Assembly (NCBI GenBank): GCA_030272585.1
Contig: BSYQ01000002.1
Location: 2,790,001 to 2,854,000 of the forward strand
Source: Bryopsis sp. KO-2023
Taxonomy: Eukaryota; Chlorophyta; Ulvophyceae; Bryopsidales; Bryopsidaceae
Reading direction: 5' to 3'
Length of the DNA: 64,000 bases
The notes below the pieces were generated by a model that saw only the letters and a program-made list of their open reading frames with translations, did no database searches and was not told the DNA's origin. This document shows, piece after piece, positions 20,345-31,933 of the stretch (positions within the stretch are counted from its first letter, which is position 1; the number at the start of each line of letters is the position of its first letter). A program made the position numbers and the translations under genes.

Positions 20345-21655
20345 ATGAAAACTCCTTCTTCCTCACCTCTTATTGCAGCATGGCAACGGGGCGGCATAGA
20401 CGAAGGGGGGGGGGGCAGACGGGGGGGAGCAGGTGGTTCGAGCAGAGAAATGGGAAGAGAAGGTCCAAGCAGATGTGCCCCGAGTGAAGATGAGGGAGAA
20501 GGTGGTGAAAACAGAGTACAGGCGGTATCTAGCGACGACAAAACAGGTCACGACAAGAAACGACAACGGCAGCATGTCTCGACACTGATGAGGAGAAAAT
20601 ATATTATTCTTTGGCAACAAGAAGAAGTCAAACGTTCTGGAGAAAGACACATTGCTTCAAAGACTGTTAAGAAATTTCCTACAGATTTTTCTGGAAATGA
20701 AAAAGCCAACCTTGCGAAGGCATCGCGATGGTGGAAGGGGGCGGACGCATTTCTGGCTCAAGTCGAAGATACCAACCAAAGCACCAGCAGAATTCAACGC
20801 ACAGGTGAGACCGGGCGAAAAGTGTTGAGGGCAAAGGCGATGTCGGGAAGGGGAAAAAAAAGGGAGCCTTGGGTTTTGTGGTTGCATAAGGAAATTCTGG
20901 AAGAATTTGACAGAATGCGGAAAGCGGGTGTAAAAATTACACCAGCAATGCTTGGGAATATCGGAAAAGTCATATTAGAAAATTCTGATGATGTTTTCAA
21001 GGCAGGCTCCCTCTCGGCCAAAGGAGTACCCCTGATTGAGTTGATAACTCCACGTTGGGTGCAAGTGTTTCAGGAAGCAAACAACGTAGTAAGTCGAAAA
21101 CAGAGTGGGAAATTGCAGGTCAGTGAAAAAAAACAAGCAGAAATCGAAAAAGAAGTTGCTTTTCACTTGGGTGAGTTAGCACGTCAGTTTGAAGCAGGGG
21201 AGTTGGATGAGGATATGGTGGAGAATATGGATGAGACCCACAAGGTAATAAACATGGACAACGGTAAAACTCTGGGATTTTTTGGTGATGAGAATGTGAA
21301 GTATGCTGATGTAGTTTCTGGTGGAGAGGGGATGACAATGGTTGTCCGAATTACGGGAGGGAGAGATGCAAAGGTTGCTGCTCCCATGTTAATTTTTCAG
21401 AACAAGGGAAGAAGTTATCCGATCAGGGGGGTTCCTGATAATATTTCTGGAGTTTGCTACCGCAGCGGTCCAAAAGGTTGGATGGACAAAACAGTTTTTT
21501 TGGAATGGATAAGGGAAAAGAGAGCCATCAGTGCGGATATTTATCAGAGAAAAAGAGTGTTGTTTGTGGATAATTGTGGGGGGCACAAGCCTTCTCTTGA
21601 AACTTTTCAGGCCCTTCGAGACATTAATACGGAGCTCAGAATGTTTCCCAAGAAT
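20345..21655 (+). pseudogene. Pogo-like DDE transposase, N-terminal part
   Basis: 437 codons from ATG 20345 up to the CACTA insertion. A Gly/Arg-rich N-terminus is followed by a basic helix-rich DNA-binding region (from about residue 90). The DDE_1 catalytic core begins at ENMDETHK (first Asp). The second catalytic Asp is in LFVDNCGGHK near the end. The third catalytic position is missing here: the reading frame is cut after MFPKN, and its continuation (ATDLVQPAD) lies inverted at 25086. DDE_1 proteins cut and join DNA at transposon ends. There are no internal stops in this part, so the break by CACTA insertion is recent relative to decay. Confidence 0.82.
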
Positions 21656-24542
21656 CACTAGTAAAAACAGGGCCGATTTACCACTTTTTTTTACCAAAAA
21701 CTGGTAAAAAATCACGCTAATTTCAAGAAACTGAGAGAAAAAGTGGTAAAATAGAGGCTTTCACCTCAAACTGGTAAAATTTACCACAATCTGGTAAAAA
21801 TTTACCATATTCACGAAAAATCGCCGCAACATGGTAATAATTTACAAGATTCACAAGATTTTACCAAAATATGGAGAAAAAAAAATCCAGAATGCGCTGC
21901 AATAAGTGCGATCAGAGGTTATCATACACGCGACAAGGTTATCGACCAAGGCGATCTGGTTGTACTTCTTGCGAGGCACGAAACCCACGAGGGCAAACAA
22001 GCTACGAAGCAAACCAAGGTCCCATCACAGTTTTCCAGTTTTTTTTTCCAGGAAAGGCGCAAGGCCTATCGCGGTTGGTTGGGGCGGTGTGCAGACATCT
22101 CTCAAACATCGAGATTCTTTTTGTGGTCGATGATCACGTCAAAGGCGACGGGATAACAGCAAGTCTCGTGACAGTGGTGGCTCAAGTCTCGTGACAGTGA
22201 TGGCTGGGGTTGTACCTCTTGCGTGGTCACGAAACCCACGAGGGCAAACAAGCAGCGAAGCAAACCATCACAGTTTCCCAGGAAAGGCGCGAGGAGAACC
22301 TTCCCCGGTTGGTTGGAGCGGTCTGCAGACATCTACTGAACAGCGCCAGTAAGAACAAGCCAAAAGCGACGAGACAGTAAGAGGTCTCGTCAGAGGGGAG
22401 GACATAAGACTACGAGGTCATGTGCTTCTATTGCCAGTGGGTAAGTTTTAACAGCAGCTCCCTGAAAACAATCCATTTGGCCATTTTTTTTTTTCTTCTT
22501 GGGATATACCGGTTAGAATCATATTGGAGTTCAATTGCACATCGCAAAGTGAAACCAATGGTCTTTCTTTTAATCGATAAAATTCCTTTGTTTTTGTTCA
22601 TACAGTTGTACTTTCTCACGAGAATCAATCTCACACGACCAGGCCATACCCTGCACACCAGAAATCCCCAGCAAGATCACTAAGGTTATTTCTCCAGTTT
22701 GGGTTGTTTCTGATTTGTAGTTTTCTTGATATACAGACAACAAGATGAGGCAGTGCTTCTGATGAATTGACAGAGAAAGAAGGTACTTTCAACTGAGAGT
22801 CGTATTTGAATTGTGATTATGCAACTCCTGGTTATAATCTTGGGGTCCAAACAGGGAAGAAATGGGCAACCCTAATCCTACCGTGCAGAATTTTGGAAGG
22901 GTTCTGCAAACGACGATCCCCACGGTGTGCTTCGGCTCTTGCCAGCCTGGCACAACATGCACACCATCATAAGAATCTATTCAATGGGAACAGGATGCCC
23001 ATTGACTTTCAAACAAGCGGAGTGGACTTAGGTTTTATTGTTTTTATAGCTTTTCGCAGAATCGGGGAGTTGCAGTTGGATCACTACATGGCAGCGATCA
23101 CTCGGCAATTCAGAGCTGGCCGTTGCGAAAGAAAGAAGGAAACAGTTGGGCAGGTGGAAGAGGATGATCGATCAAACAAAACAAGCTGCCGCTGATGAAA
23201 AAAAGTGGGTGATAAAAAATATTAACACATCTCTGTGCGTGTGTTCTTTCAATTTCCTCTCAATTCACATGTTGAGGAAAATCCACAAAACCACGACAAT
23301 ATCGCTTTTGAAGGTGTAACAAGATAACATATAACATAGAACAAAATTCCCTCCTCCCTCTCAGGTGCAGTCTGATGATTGTAGTGTTTGCTAATTTTTA
23401 TCATTTCAATGCTGCTGCTGGTGATGGCAATCCTTATCTTCTGTGGAAAGGATCGTTTCCTCCACCAACAATCGGAAAAAAGAGCAGAGACCTGTTCTTC
23501 TTCGAGAACAGGTTTGTGGGAGGAGCTCTGGGTATTGCAGTTCTGGGGTTCAGACATGAGGAATGCAGGTGCCTGAAAAAGAAACCAGGAATGCAGGTGC
23601 CTGCTTATCACCCACTTTTTTTTTTCTCTGTTTGAAACTCTGCCCCTGGCAAACAGAAAGAAGCAAAGGAGGGAGGGAACTTTTGCGGGATACACAGATT
23701 GGTCACATTTTTCCATTCTTTCTTTATTTTCTTTTACTTTGTTTTATGGAGAGATGGTGAATATCCAATCAATGGGACAGTTTGGATCTCGGATCTCACA
23801 TTCTGAACAGGGACACAGTGCCAACGATACCATCAAGGGAATATATTATATATATATATACGAGAAGAACTTGTTTCTTGGATGAGCAAAGTGGTTGCAG
23901 GAGATGGGTGGTCTCCCCCAGTTCTAGTTTCAGATCGGAGTAGTGATAGGAAGAAGAGTTCCAGGGACAGGAATATTAGATCTGAAAATGATGGGAAACA
24001 CGATTTCAGGGCAACGGGGGGTTGTTGAATGTGGGGGCAGTGGGGGGTTGGATGCGTGGTTTGGCTCTGTAAAATTATTACTCAATGAACTTGTTTCCCG
24101 TTTCGATAGTTTTGCCTGTTACCAATTACCAAATTTTCACAATTACCAGTTTTCCTGAAACTACCAGATTTTCAAAGTGCATCACTTTTCCAATTTACCA
24201 GATCGTTCTCACAATTACCAGTTTTTCAAAAGTCGTCACTTTTCGAATTTACCAGATTACGACCACGATTACCAGTTTTTAAAATTACCAGATTCTTGAA
24301 ATTACCAGATTTTCAAAAGTCGTCACTTTTCGAATTTACCAGTTTACGACCACGATTACCAGTTTTTTCACCTCCCCAGAAAACTGGTAAATTCTAATAA
24401 TGTGGTAAAAAAAACTGGTAATCGTGGTCGTAATCTGGTAAATTGAAAAACTGGTAAACTCAAAAAAAACACGAAACGACTGTTGGAACTTCGTGCAAAA
24501 ACTGGTAAATAAACTGGTAAATCGACCCTGTTTTTACTAGTG
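21656..24542 (+). mobile_element. CACTA (En/Spm-type) element, left copy
   Basis: 2,887 bp with ends CACTAGTAAAAACAGGG and its complement, the CACTA signature. Both ends carry dense arrays of TTACCAG/CTGGTAA (roughly 200 bp on the left, 400 bp on the right), like the subterminal transposase-binding repeats of CACTA elements. The inside has a ~240-bp tandem duplication (21960-22330) and no recognisable transposase, so it is non-autonomous. The flanks are AAT on the left and CTT on the right, which do not match; see the inversion finding. It appears identical to the copy at 25087, in opposite orientation. Confidence 0.85.
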
Positions 24543-25086
24543 CTTGCCCCAGAAGCCCCCCCTGCACACCCTGCCCCAGAAGCCCCCCCTGCACACCCTG
24601 ACCCCCTTGACCCAGAAGCCCACCCTGCACACCTTGCTCACCCAGATGCCCACCCTGCCCACCTTGCGCACCCAGCTCATCTTGATCCCCAGGTCCAGAA
24701 CTTGGACATCGTTCGGGACAAGGGTCAGTCCCCCCAACTGGCTCACCATTGAAGTGGTGTTCATACTTGCTTATGATTTTCTGTAAGTTGGGGAACAACT
24801 GGCTCTTGTGCTACACGTTGTTGAGATCCTTTGCAAGTCCGCACCTGATCATTGCCTTCCTCGCATAGCTCAGCCCATTTTCATCCCTCAGTTTATTAAA
24901 TTCTTTCACGCACTCGGAAGCAAGAGTTAAGAAATACGGCTTTCCTGGATTCTTGAGCTTGCCACTTTCCTGCCAATCACCATTCATGATCATTTCCTTT
25001 TTTTTTTCATCCCATTTCTTTCGCCATATCGTTTTCAGCTTTTGAATCACAAAAGAATCGGCTGGTTGTACCAAATCTGTCGCATT
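24543..25086 (-). pseudogene. Inverted middle part of the pogo-like transposase
   Basis: On the minus strand from 25086 the frame reads NATDLVQPADSFVIQKLK, which continues exactly where the plus-strand part stops (MFPKN). It supplies the third catalytic Asp (QPAD, the QPLDQ position of pogo enzymes). The frame goes on through a charged region, crosses one TAG at 24813-24811, and continues in the same frame into Gly/Gln repeats (VQGGLLGQG type), ending at the next CACTA element. The flanks are CTT and ATT, complements of the AAG and AAT target duplications, so this segment has been turned around. Confidence 0.82.
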
Positions 25087-27973
25087 CACTAGTAAAAACA
25101 GGGTCGATTTACCAGTTTATTTACCAGTTTTTGCACGAAGTTCCAACAGTCGTTTCGTGTTTTTTTTGAGTTTACCAGTTTTTCAATTTACCAGATTACG
25201 ACCACGATTACCAGTTTTTTTTACCACATTATTAGAATTTACCAGTTTTCTGGGGAGGTGAAAAAACTGGTAATCGTGGTCGTAAACTGGTAAATTCGAA
25301 AAGTGACGACTTTTGAAAATCTGGTAATTTCAAGAATCTGGTAATTTTAAAAACTGGTAATCGTGGTCGTAATCTGGTAAATTCGAAAAGTGACGACTTT
25401 TGAAAAACTGGTAATTGTGAGAACGATCTGGTAAATTGGAAAAGTGATGCACTTTGAAAATCTGGTAGTTTCAGGAAAACTGGTAATTGTGAAAATTTGG
25501 TAATTGGTAACAGGCAAAACTATCGAAACGGGAAACAAGTTCATTGAGTAATAATTTTACAGAGCCAAACCACGCATCCAACCCCCCACTGCCCCCACAT
25601 TCAACAACCCCCCGTTGCCCTGAAATCGTGTTTCCCATCATTTTCAGATCTAATATTCCTGTCCCTGGAACTCTTCTTCCTATCACTACTCCGATCTGAA
25701 ACTAGAACTGGGGGAGACCACCCATCTCCTGCAACCACTTTGCTCATCCAAGAAACAAGTTCTTCTCGTATATATATATATAATATATTCCCTTGATGGT
25801 ATCGTTGGCACTGTGTCCCTGTTCAGAATGTGAGATCCGAGATCCAAACTGTCCCATTGATTGGATATTCACCATCTCTCCATAAAACAAAGTAAAAGAA
25901 AATAAAGAAAGAATGGAAAAATGTGACCAATCTGTGTATCCCGCAAAAGTTCCCTCCCTCCTTTGCTTCTTTCTGTTTGCCAGGGGCAGAGTTTCAAACA
26001 GAGAAAAAAAAAAGTGGGTGATAAGCAGGCACCTGCATTCCTGGTTTCTTTTTCAGGCACCTGCATTCCTCATGTCTGAACCCCAGAACTGCAATACCCA
26101 GAGCTCCTCCCACAAACCTGTTCTCGAAGAAGAACAGGTCTCTGCTCTTTTTTCCGATTGTTGGTGGAGGAAACGATCCTTTCCACAGAAGATAAGGATT
26201 GCCATCACCAGCAGCAGCATTGAAATGATAAAAATTAGCAAACACTACAATCATCAGACTGCACCTGAGAGGGAGGAGGGAATTTTGTTCTATGTTATAT
26301 GTTATCTTGTTACACCTTCAAAAGCGATATTGTCGTGGTTTTGTGGATTTTCCTCAACATGTGAATTGAGAGGAAATTGAAAGAACACACGCACAGAGAT
26401 GTGTTAATATTTTTTATCACCCACTTTTTTTCATCAGCGGCAGCTTGTTTTGTTTGATCGATCATCCTCTTCCACCTGCCCAACTGTTTCCTTCTTTCTT
26501 TCGCAACGGCCAGCTCTGAATTGCCGAGTGATCGCTGCCATGTAGTGATCCAACTGCAACTCCCCGATTCTGCGAAAAGCTATAAAAACAATAAAACCTA
26601 AGTCCACTCCGCTTGTTTGAAAGTCAATGGGCATCCTGTTCCCATTGAATAGATTCTTATGATGGTGTGCATGTTGTGCCAGGCTGGCAAGAGCCGAAGC
26701 ACACCGTGGGGATCGTCGTTTGCAGAACCCTTCCAAAATTCTGCACGGTAGGATTAGGGTTGCCCATTTCTTCCCTGTTTGGACCCCAAGATTATAACCA
26801 GGAGTTGCATAATCACAATTCAAATACGACTCTCAGTTGAAAGTACCTTCTTTCTCTGTCAATTCATCAGAAGCACTGCCTCATCTTGTTGTCTGTATAT
26901 CAAGAAAACTACAAATCAGAAACAACCCAAACTGGAGAAATAACCTTAGTGATCTTGCTGGGGATTTCTGGTGTGCAGGGTATGGCCTGGTCGTGTGAGA
27001 TTGATTCTCGTGAGAAAGTACAACTGTATGAACAAAAACAAAGGAATTTTATCGATTAAAAGAAAGACCATTGGTTTCACTTTGCGATGTGCAATTGAAC
27101 TCCAATATGATTCTAACCGGTATATCCCAAGAAGAAAAAAAAAAATGGCCAAATGGATTGTTTTCAGGGAGCTGCTGTTAAAACTTACCCACTGGCAATA
27201 GAAGCACATGACCTCGTAGTCTTATGTCCTCCCCTCTGACGAGACCTCTTACTGTCTCGTCGCTTTTGGCTTGTTCTTACTGGCGCTGTTCAGTAGATGT
27301 CTGCAGACCGCTCCAACCAACCGGGGAAGGTTCTCCTCGCGCCTTTCCTGGGAAACTGTGATGGTTTGCTTCGCTGCTTGTTTGCCCTCGTGGGTTTCGT
27401 GACCACGCAAGAGGTACAACCCCAGCCATCACTGTCACGAGACTTGAGCCACCACTGTCACGAGACTTGCTGTTATCCCGTCGCCTTTGACGTGATCATC
27501 GACCACAAAAAGAATCTCGATGTTTGAGAGATGTCTGCACACCGCCCCAACCAACCGCGATAGGCCTTGCGCCTTTCCTGGAAAAAAAAACTGGAAAACT
27601 GTGATGGGACCTTGGTTTGCTTCGTAGCTTGTTTGCCCTCGTGGGTTTCGTGCCTCGCAAGAAGTACAACCAGATCGCCTTGGTCGATAACCTTGTCGCG
27701 TGTATGATAACCTCTGATCGCACTTATTGCAGCGCATTCTGGATTTTTTTTTCTCCATATTTTGGTAAAATCTTGTGAATCTTGTAAATTATTACCATGT
27801 TGCGGCGATTTTTCGTGAATATGGTAAATTTTTACCAGATTGTGGTAAATTTTACCAGTTTGAGGTGAAAGCCTCTATTTTACCACTTTTTCTCTCAGTT
27901 TCTTGAAATTAGCGTGATTTTTTACCAGTTTTTGGTAAAAAAAAGTGGTAAATCGGCCCTGTTTTTACTAGTG
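25087..27973 (-). mobile_element. CACTA (En/Spm-type) element, right copy, inverted
   Basis: 2,887 bp, same length and, as far as I can read, same sequence as the copy at 21656 but in reverse orientation. The same CACTA/TAGTG ends and CTGGTAA arrays are present. The flanks are ATT (left) and AAG (right). Together the two copies form a ~2.9-kb inverted repeat with a 544-bp spacer. Confidence 0.85.
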
Positions 27974-27976
27974 AAG

Positions 27977-28617
27977 GTGTGCAGGGGGGGCTTCTGGGGC
28001 AAGGTGTACAGGGGGGGCTTCTGGGTCAAGGGGGTCAGGGTGTGCAGGGTGGGCTTCTGGGGCACGGTGTGCAGGGTGGGCTTCTGGGGCAAGGTGTGCA
28101 GGGGGGGCTTCTGGGTCAAGGGGGTCAGGGTGTGCAGGGTGGGCTTCTGGGGCAAGGTGTGCAGGGTGGGCTTCTGGGGCAAGGTGTGCAGGGGGGGCTT
28201 CTGGGTCAAGGGGGTCAGGGTGTGCAGGGTGGGCTTCTGGGGCAAGGTGTGCAGGGTGGGCTTCTGGGGCAAGGTGTGCAGGGGGGGCTTCTGGGTCAAG
28301 GGGGTCAGGGTGTGCAGGGTGGGCTTCTGGGGCAGGGTGTGCAGGGTTGCTTGGGTGGGTCTGGGGATCAGGGTGAGTTTATTGTGCAGGGTGTGCAGGG
28401 TGGCTTGGGTGGGTCTGGGGATCAGGGTGAGTTTATTGTGCAGGGTGTGCAGGGTGACTTGGGTGGGTCTGGGGATCAGGGTGAGTTTATTGTGCAGGGT
28501 GTGCAGGGTGGCTTGGGTGGGTCTGGGGATCCGGATCAGGGTGAGCTTGGTGTGCAGGGTGGGCTGGGGGAGATGGAATCTTGGGACGACTTTTTGCTAA
28601 GGATGAACGAAGCTTAA
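27977..28617 (+). pseudogene. Pogo-like transposase, C-terminal part: Gly/Gln repeat tail
   Basis: In the restored order this follows the middle part after the AAG target site. It encodes a long array of VQGGLLGQG-type 9-residue units, then LGGSGDQGEFIVQG units, and ends in a non-repetitive acidic tail (GEMESWDDFLLRMNEA, TAA). The DNA is a minisatellite (GTGCAGGGTGGGCTTCTGGG units). The array is open over more than 200 codons in two frames. A collagen-like low-complexity tail is not a usual part of pogo transposases. Its role is unknown. Confidence 0.7.
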
Positions 28618-28974
28618 ATGAATTTTTGTGAGTTGCTCATCCCTGTAAAGAACAGCCACGAAGTGTATCGCGTTTCTCTCCAGACTGAGTGCGACCCACC
28701 ATCACTCTTTTGAACGACTCCTGTGATTACCGATGACTCACCACAGGTACAATGACGACAAGCACGGAACAATGTTTCAAATTTGAACAATTCCCTCTCT
28801 CAAAAAGGTAACACTAATTTTGAATCCAAGTTTTAGTGCAGCCTACACTATACGTGTGCAAACATAAATTAGTGTTACCCGGAGAATAGCGCAGGCCACA
28901 CTATTCTCCGTTTTCTGAAATTTCGGCCGTCTTCGGAAATAGTGTAGGCTACACTAAATACGATTGAGGGTGTA

Positions 28975-29165
28975 CCATTTTGTGCGCACGTTCCGATCGG
29001 GTTCCGATTCGGAGCTTCCGGAACCTGTCAAAATGTACGGAAATTCCTCGCTTTGGTCCCCCCCCTCCATTTTCCGCTTGTCGTTGCCCTCTGCTTAGAG
29101 CGCTGAAGTCCATGCGGATCGAATTCGGCTGAGGCGCCGCTGTGGCGCTACTATCTCGAGTCGGT
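28975..29165 (+). repeat. Displaced 3' flank of the WCWEVGGC gene copy 2
   Basis: Matches 16655-16850 downstream of copy 1 (for example CGATCGGGTTCCGATTCGGA-like and GCGGATCGAATTCGGCTGAG). It begins exactly at the transposon edge, so it was continuous with 19274 before insertion. Confidence 0.8.
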
Positions 29166-30883
29166 GCAAGGAAACGACTTCAACGAAGTTTCCTTAGACC
29201 ATTACTAAGCTTTTTGCTCACGTGAGTGCGCTCGTCTCGTATCTCCAAGTGGAACTCTGTTCCACCCGTCCGCAGTACGACAATATCATCTGTGCGCGAC
29301 GGTTTGACGATTTGTCACGGTGTTTCGGGATGAATACTGGCGCAAGACTGAGGAGAGGTGCCTTCAAAACAGGGCGAGGATCTTTCGTATCACGGTATTT
29401 TTAACGGAACCACCACTGGGCGCCAGAAAAAAAAATCCAGAAATTGTTTTGGAGCTCCTTTGTACAGGTTTCACCTCCCAAAACAATGATTGTCTGCAGA
29501 CAGCAGGTTTATTTCAGCATAGGTTTTTTCCATTTCCGTCAACTTTTTTTTTCTCGCTCTTTCCGCACTTATGGAGAGGCAGGCCCTTGTGTTAAGGTAT
29601 TTCTTTCTTGAACCTGTTTTTATTTCTGGGAATGTTCCCTCCCCTGATTTAATCCTTTTTTTTCTCACTCTTCTGGAGCCCCTTTTGATGGTGGTGTTTT
29701 TTTTTTTTGCTACATGCTGACCTCTTCCATGTTGAAATGGTTATCAAAAGGTTTGATCTCCTTTCACGAAACTTAGATTCTGTATGGTTTTTCACACCCC
29801 CACCCATAATTGTCAAAGTAATACATGCACAGAAGTCCGGCACTTTTTATAGGCACCCGCACAAGGCTAAGAAAACAAAAAACAAAAAAACATGGGGATG
29901 GCCCCTTTTTGTTAACATCACTGTGATATTTGCATGGTTGATTCAGTCAGGGTGTTACAATATGAAATAGTAGGGTTGTCTTACATAATTTTCTCCTCTG
30001 TCGAATTCACATGCATCCATTCTTTTCAAGAGCTTCCCACCATGAATTGCAAAACAGGTCAACCACAAGCATGGTTGGGGGGCTGCCTCGCTCATTTTTT
30101 TTTTCGCCATTGGGTGGGTAGTTCCGTAGATGGATTTATTTTACTTAAACTCTGGCCAAGGCTCAGTCCAGGTGATGGCAGGATGTTCAACTCAATGTTG
30201 AGTCACGACCAAATAAACATGCATGCACGGCTTGACAGCATTCGCGTAAGCTGCCCGACACAGCAAAGCCACAGAGCGGCAAGCAAAAGAGGCCGCCTCG
30301 GAAAAATCCGCGAGGCATCGGGCAACCGCATCCTTCCGAAAGTTTTTGAAAAAGAGTAAACGACCCCATCGACCGGCTTTGGCGCGAAATCTGCTGCTGC
30401 CAGCAGCCTGCTGGTCCATTTTCCCAGGTGGCGCACGTCGAACCGAGGGTAAGCGATGGCATAACGAACGCAGCGAGGGACCCACCGCTTCCATTCTTCC
30501 TTCGTGCGTTTGTTTGCTCGACCGGTCCAGTTCAGGCGCAAGCAAAAAACCCTGTTAACGTTTTGCAGACAAAGGTTCCCTTGCCAGTTTTCCAAGTGAC
30601 TATCGTTAGTATTTGATACCCCCCCCCATGACTTCAACACTGTGAATTCAACAAGGACATCACTATATTCACTGTTTTTTCATCCTGGAAAACCAAAAAA
30701 CCCTGCTTTCTTTTATTTTCGCAAATAGTGCCGTGGAGTGTGTTTTCTGGTGCTCGCATCCGTAACAGGCCCGTTCGATTCTCCCGCATTTTTTTTTTCT
30801 TCGCTGAAACCACCGAAACCACGAGGCCTAGGCGAGATACAACTTGGGTACAAAGGGGTTTTCTTTGTGCCGCGTTTGAACGA
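29166..30883. other. Intergenic, no gene seen until WD40 leader
   Basis: T-rich sequence without recognisable coding features from 29.2 to 30.6 kb. From about 30680 it matches the 5' leader of WD40 paralogue A. Confidence 0.4.
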
Positions 30884-31933
30884 ATGAGCGATTACGTGAG
30901 TGTTGAGTGGGAGCTCCCTAGTGGCGTGGTTGGTCGAGTCTTCGAGGGGCTTTGCCCGAGGGCTTTGGCCAGGTGCTCCTGTGTCGCTAAGGCTTGGAAC
31001 GAAGTCACCAAGGAAGGCCCTTTCGCTAAGAAAATCGGCCTCGAGAGATCCTGGCGATGTGGCACCGTTGTGCCGAAATGTATCGAGCTCCTCAAGAATC
31101 GGTGGATCGAAAGTTACGCTATGCGGGGCGAGATGATTGCGATAGTTGGGGAAGAAAAGATTTTTTCTGTGAACGCTGAGAAAGGCGACGTCTTGACTAG
31201 GGACCGAGCCAACATGGGGAGTTCGGCTGTGTGTTTGATCAATGGAATGTTCCTGTGCGAGAGTGACACGCGAATGGTGGCGGTCCTGGAAATGCCTGAA
31301 TTGAGACAGATCGCGGCCATTAGCCTTCGTTTCGAGGTTCATGCGATCGTGGATGTCGGAGACCACGTGGCCTTTGGTGGTACGTTTGGGTGCCTGGATT
31401 TGTGGAGCAAGATGGGCTGGACTCGTGTGAAGGTTTTGAATGAGGGTGGCCCGGTGCAAGAGGACATTTTATGTGCCGCATTTGCCAAGGGAGTGGGTTT
31501 GTTGATATGTGGATTGAGGGTTGGGCATCTGGAAGTGTGGAGCTTGGCCTCCTGCACCCGCGTGGTGGCACTCGAGGGACACTCTCGTCCTATCTTGCGT
31601 GTTGATGCCAATGACAAGATGTTTGTTAGTGGCTCTGTGGACGATACCATCCGGATATGGGATTTGGAGACCTTCGAGTCTGTGCGAGTTGTGGACAATA
31701 ACCCAAGGTGGTTTCTTGTAGCGCTCAACGAAAGCAAGTTTGCGCAGGGTACGAGAAACTCGATGGAAGTGGTGGTTTCCGGTCTTGTCGAGGAGGATCG
31801 TTTCCTTCGCACGTTTCATGTAGGGGGTAAACTCATAGGTCTTTTCTTGACGGAGGGCAGGCTGACTGTTGTGCGGTGCGACGGGAAAATCCTGGTGTGG
31901 GACTTCTGTGCCCACTCTTGCCTTGAAGACTAA
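30884..31933 (+). CDS. F-box-like/WD40 protein, paralogue B
   Basis: A 349-residue intronless frame from ATG 30884, the same length as paralogue A and aligned without gaps. The F-box-like N-terminus (LPSGVVGRVFEGLCPRALAR) and the WD40 blades (LEGHSRPILRVDANDKM..., IRIWDLE, DGKILVWDF) are kept. Differences cluster in surface-like stretches: the region after KCIEL, the segment with MGSSAVCLINGMF, and the blade with VSGSVDDT. Both leader and 3' flank are also homologous to those of copy A, so a unit of roughly 1.5 kb or more was duplicated. Likely a substrate receptor of a ubiquitin ligase; the substrate is unknown. Confidence 0.85.
   Translation: MSDYVSVEWELPSGVVGRVFEGLCPRALARCSCVAKAWNEVTKEGPFAKKIGLERSWRCGTVVPKCIELLKNRWIESYAMRGEMIAIVGEEKIFSVNAEKGDVLTRDRANMGSSAVCLINGMFLCESDTRMVAVLEMPELRQIAAISLRFEVHAIVDVGDHVAFGGTFGCLDLWSKMGWTRVKVLNEGGPVQEDILCAAFAKGVGLLICGLRVGHLEVWSLASCTRVVALEGHSRPILRVDANDKMFVSGSVDDTIRIWDLETFESVRVVDNNPRWFLVALNESKFAQGTRNSMEVVVSGLVEEDRFLRTFHVGGKLIGLFLTEGRLTVVRCDGKILVWDFCAHSCLED

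Larger units (their letters stand above)
19275..28972. mobile_element. Pogo-like (Tc1/mariner-type) DNA transposon carrying two nested CACTA elements
   Basis: Terminal inverted repeats start CACCCTCAATCGTATTTAGT at both ends. The target duplication is TA (19273-19274 and 28973-28974). The empty site is preserved in the paralogous flank at ~16655 (CTGTACCATT). The ends contain palindromic copies of TAGTGTGG..CCACACTA-type sequence, with a tandem pair at 19372-19468. The interior encodes a DDE_1 transposase, cut into three parts by two CACTA insertions. Total length is 9,698 bp; removing both CACTA copies leaves about 3.9 kb. The transposase is broken, so this copy cannot make its own enzyme. 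Confidence 0.82.

Noticed and set aside
22806-23195. 129-codon frame inside the CACTA element as a transposase
   Set aside because: No TNPA/TNPD-like or DDE features. Present identically in both copies only because the copies are identical.
27922-28299. Minus-strand frame of PLHTLPQKP repeats
   Set aside because: Antisense of the GTGCAGGG minisatellite. The plus frame continues the transposase across the target site.
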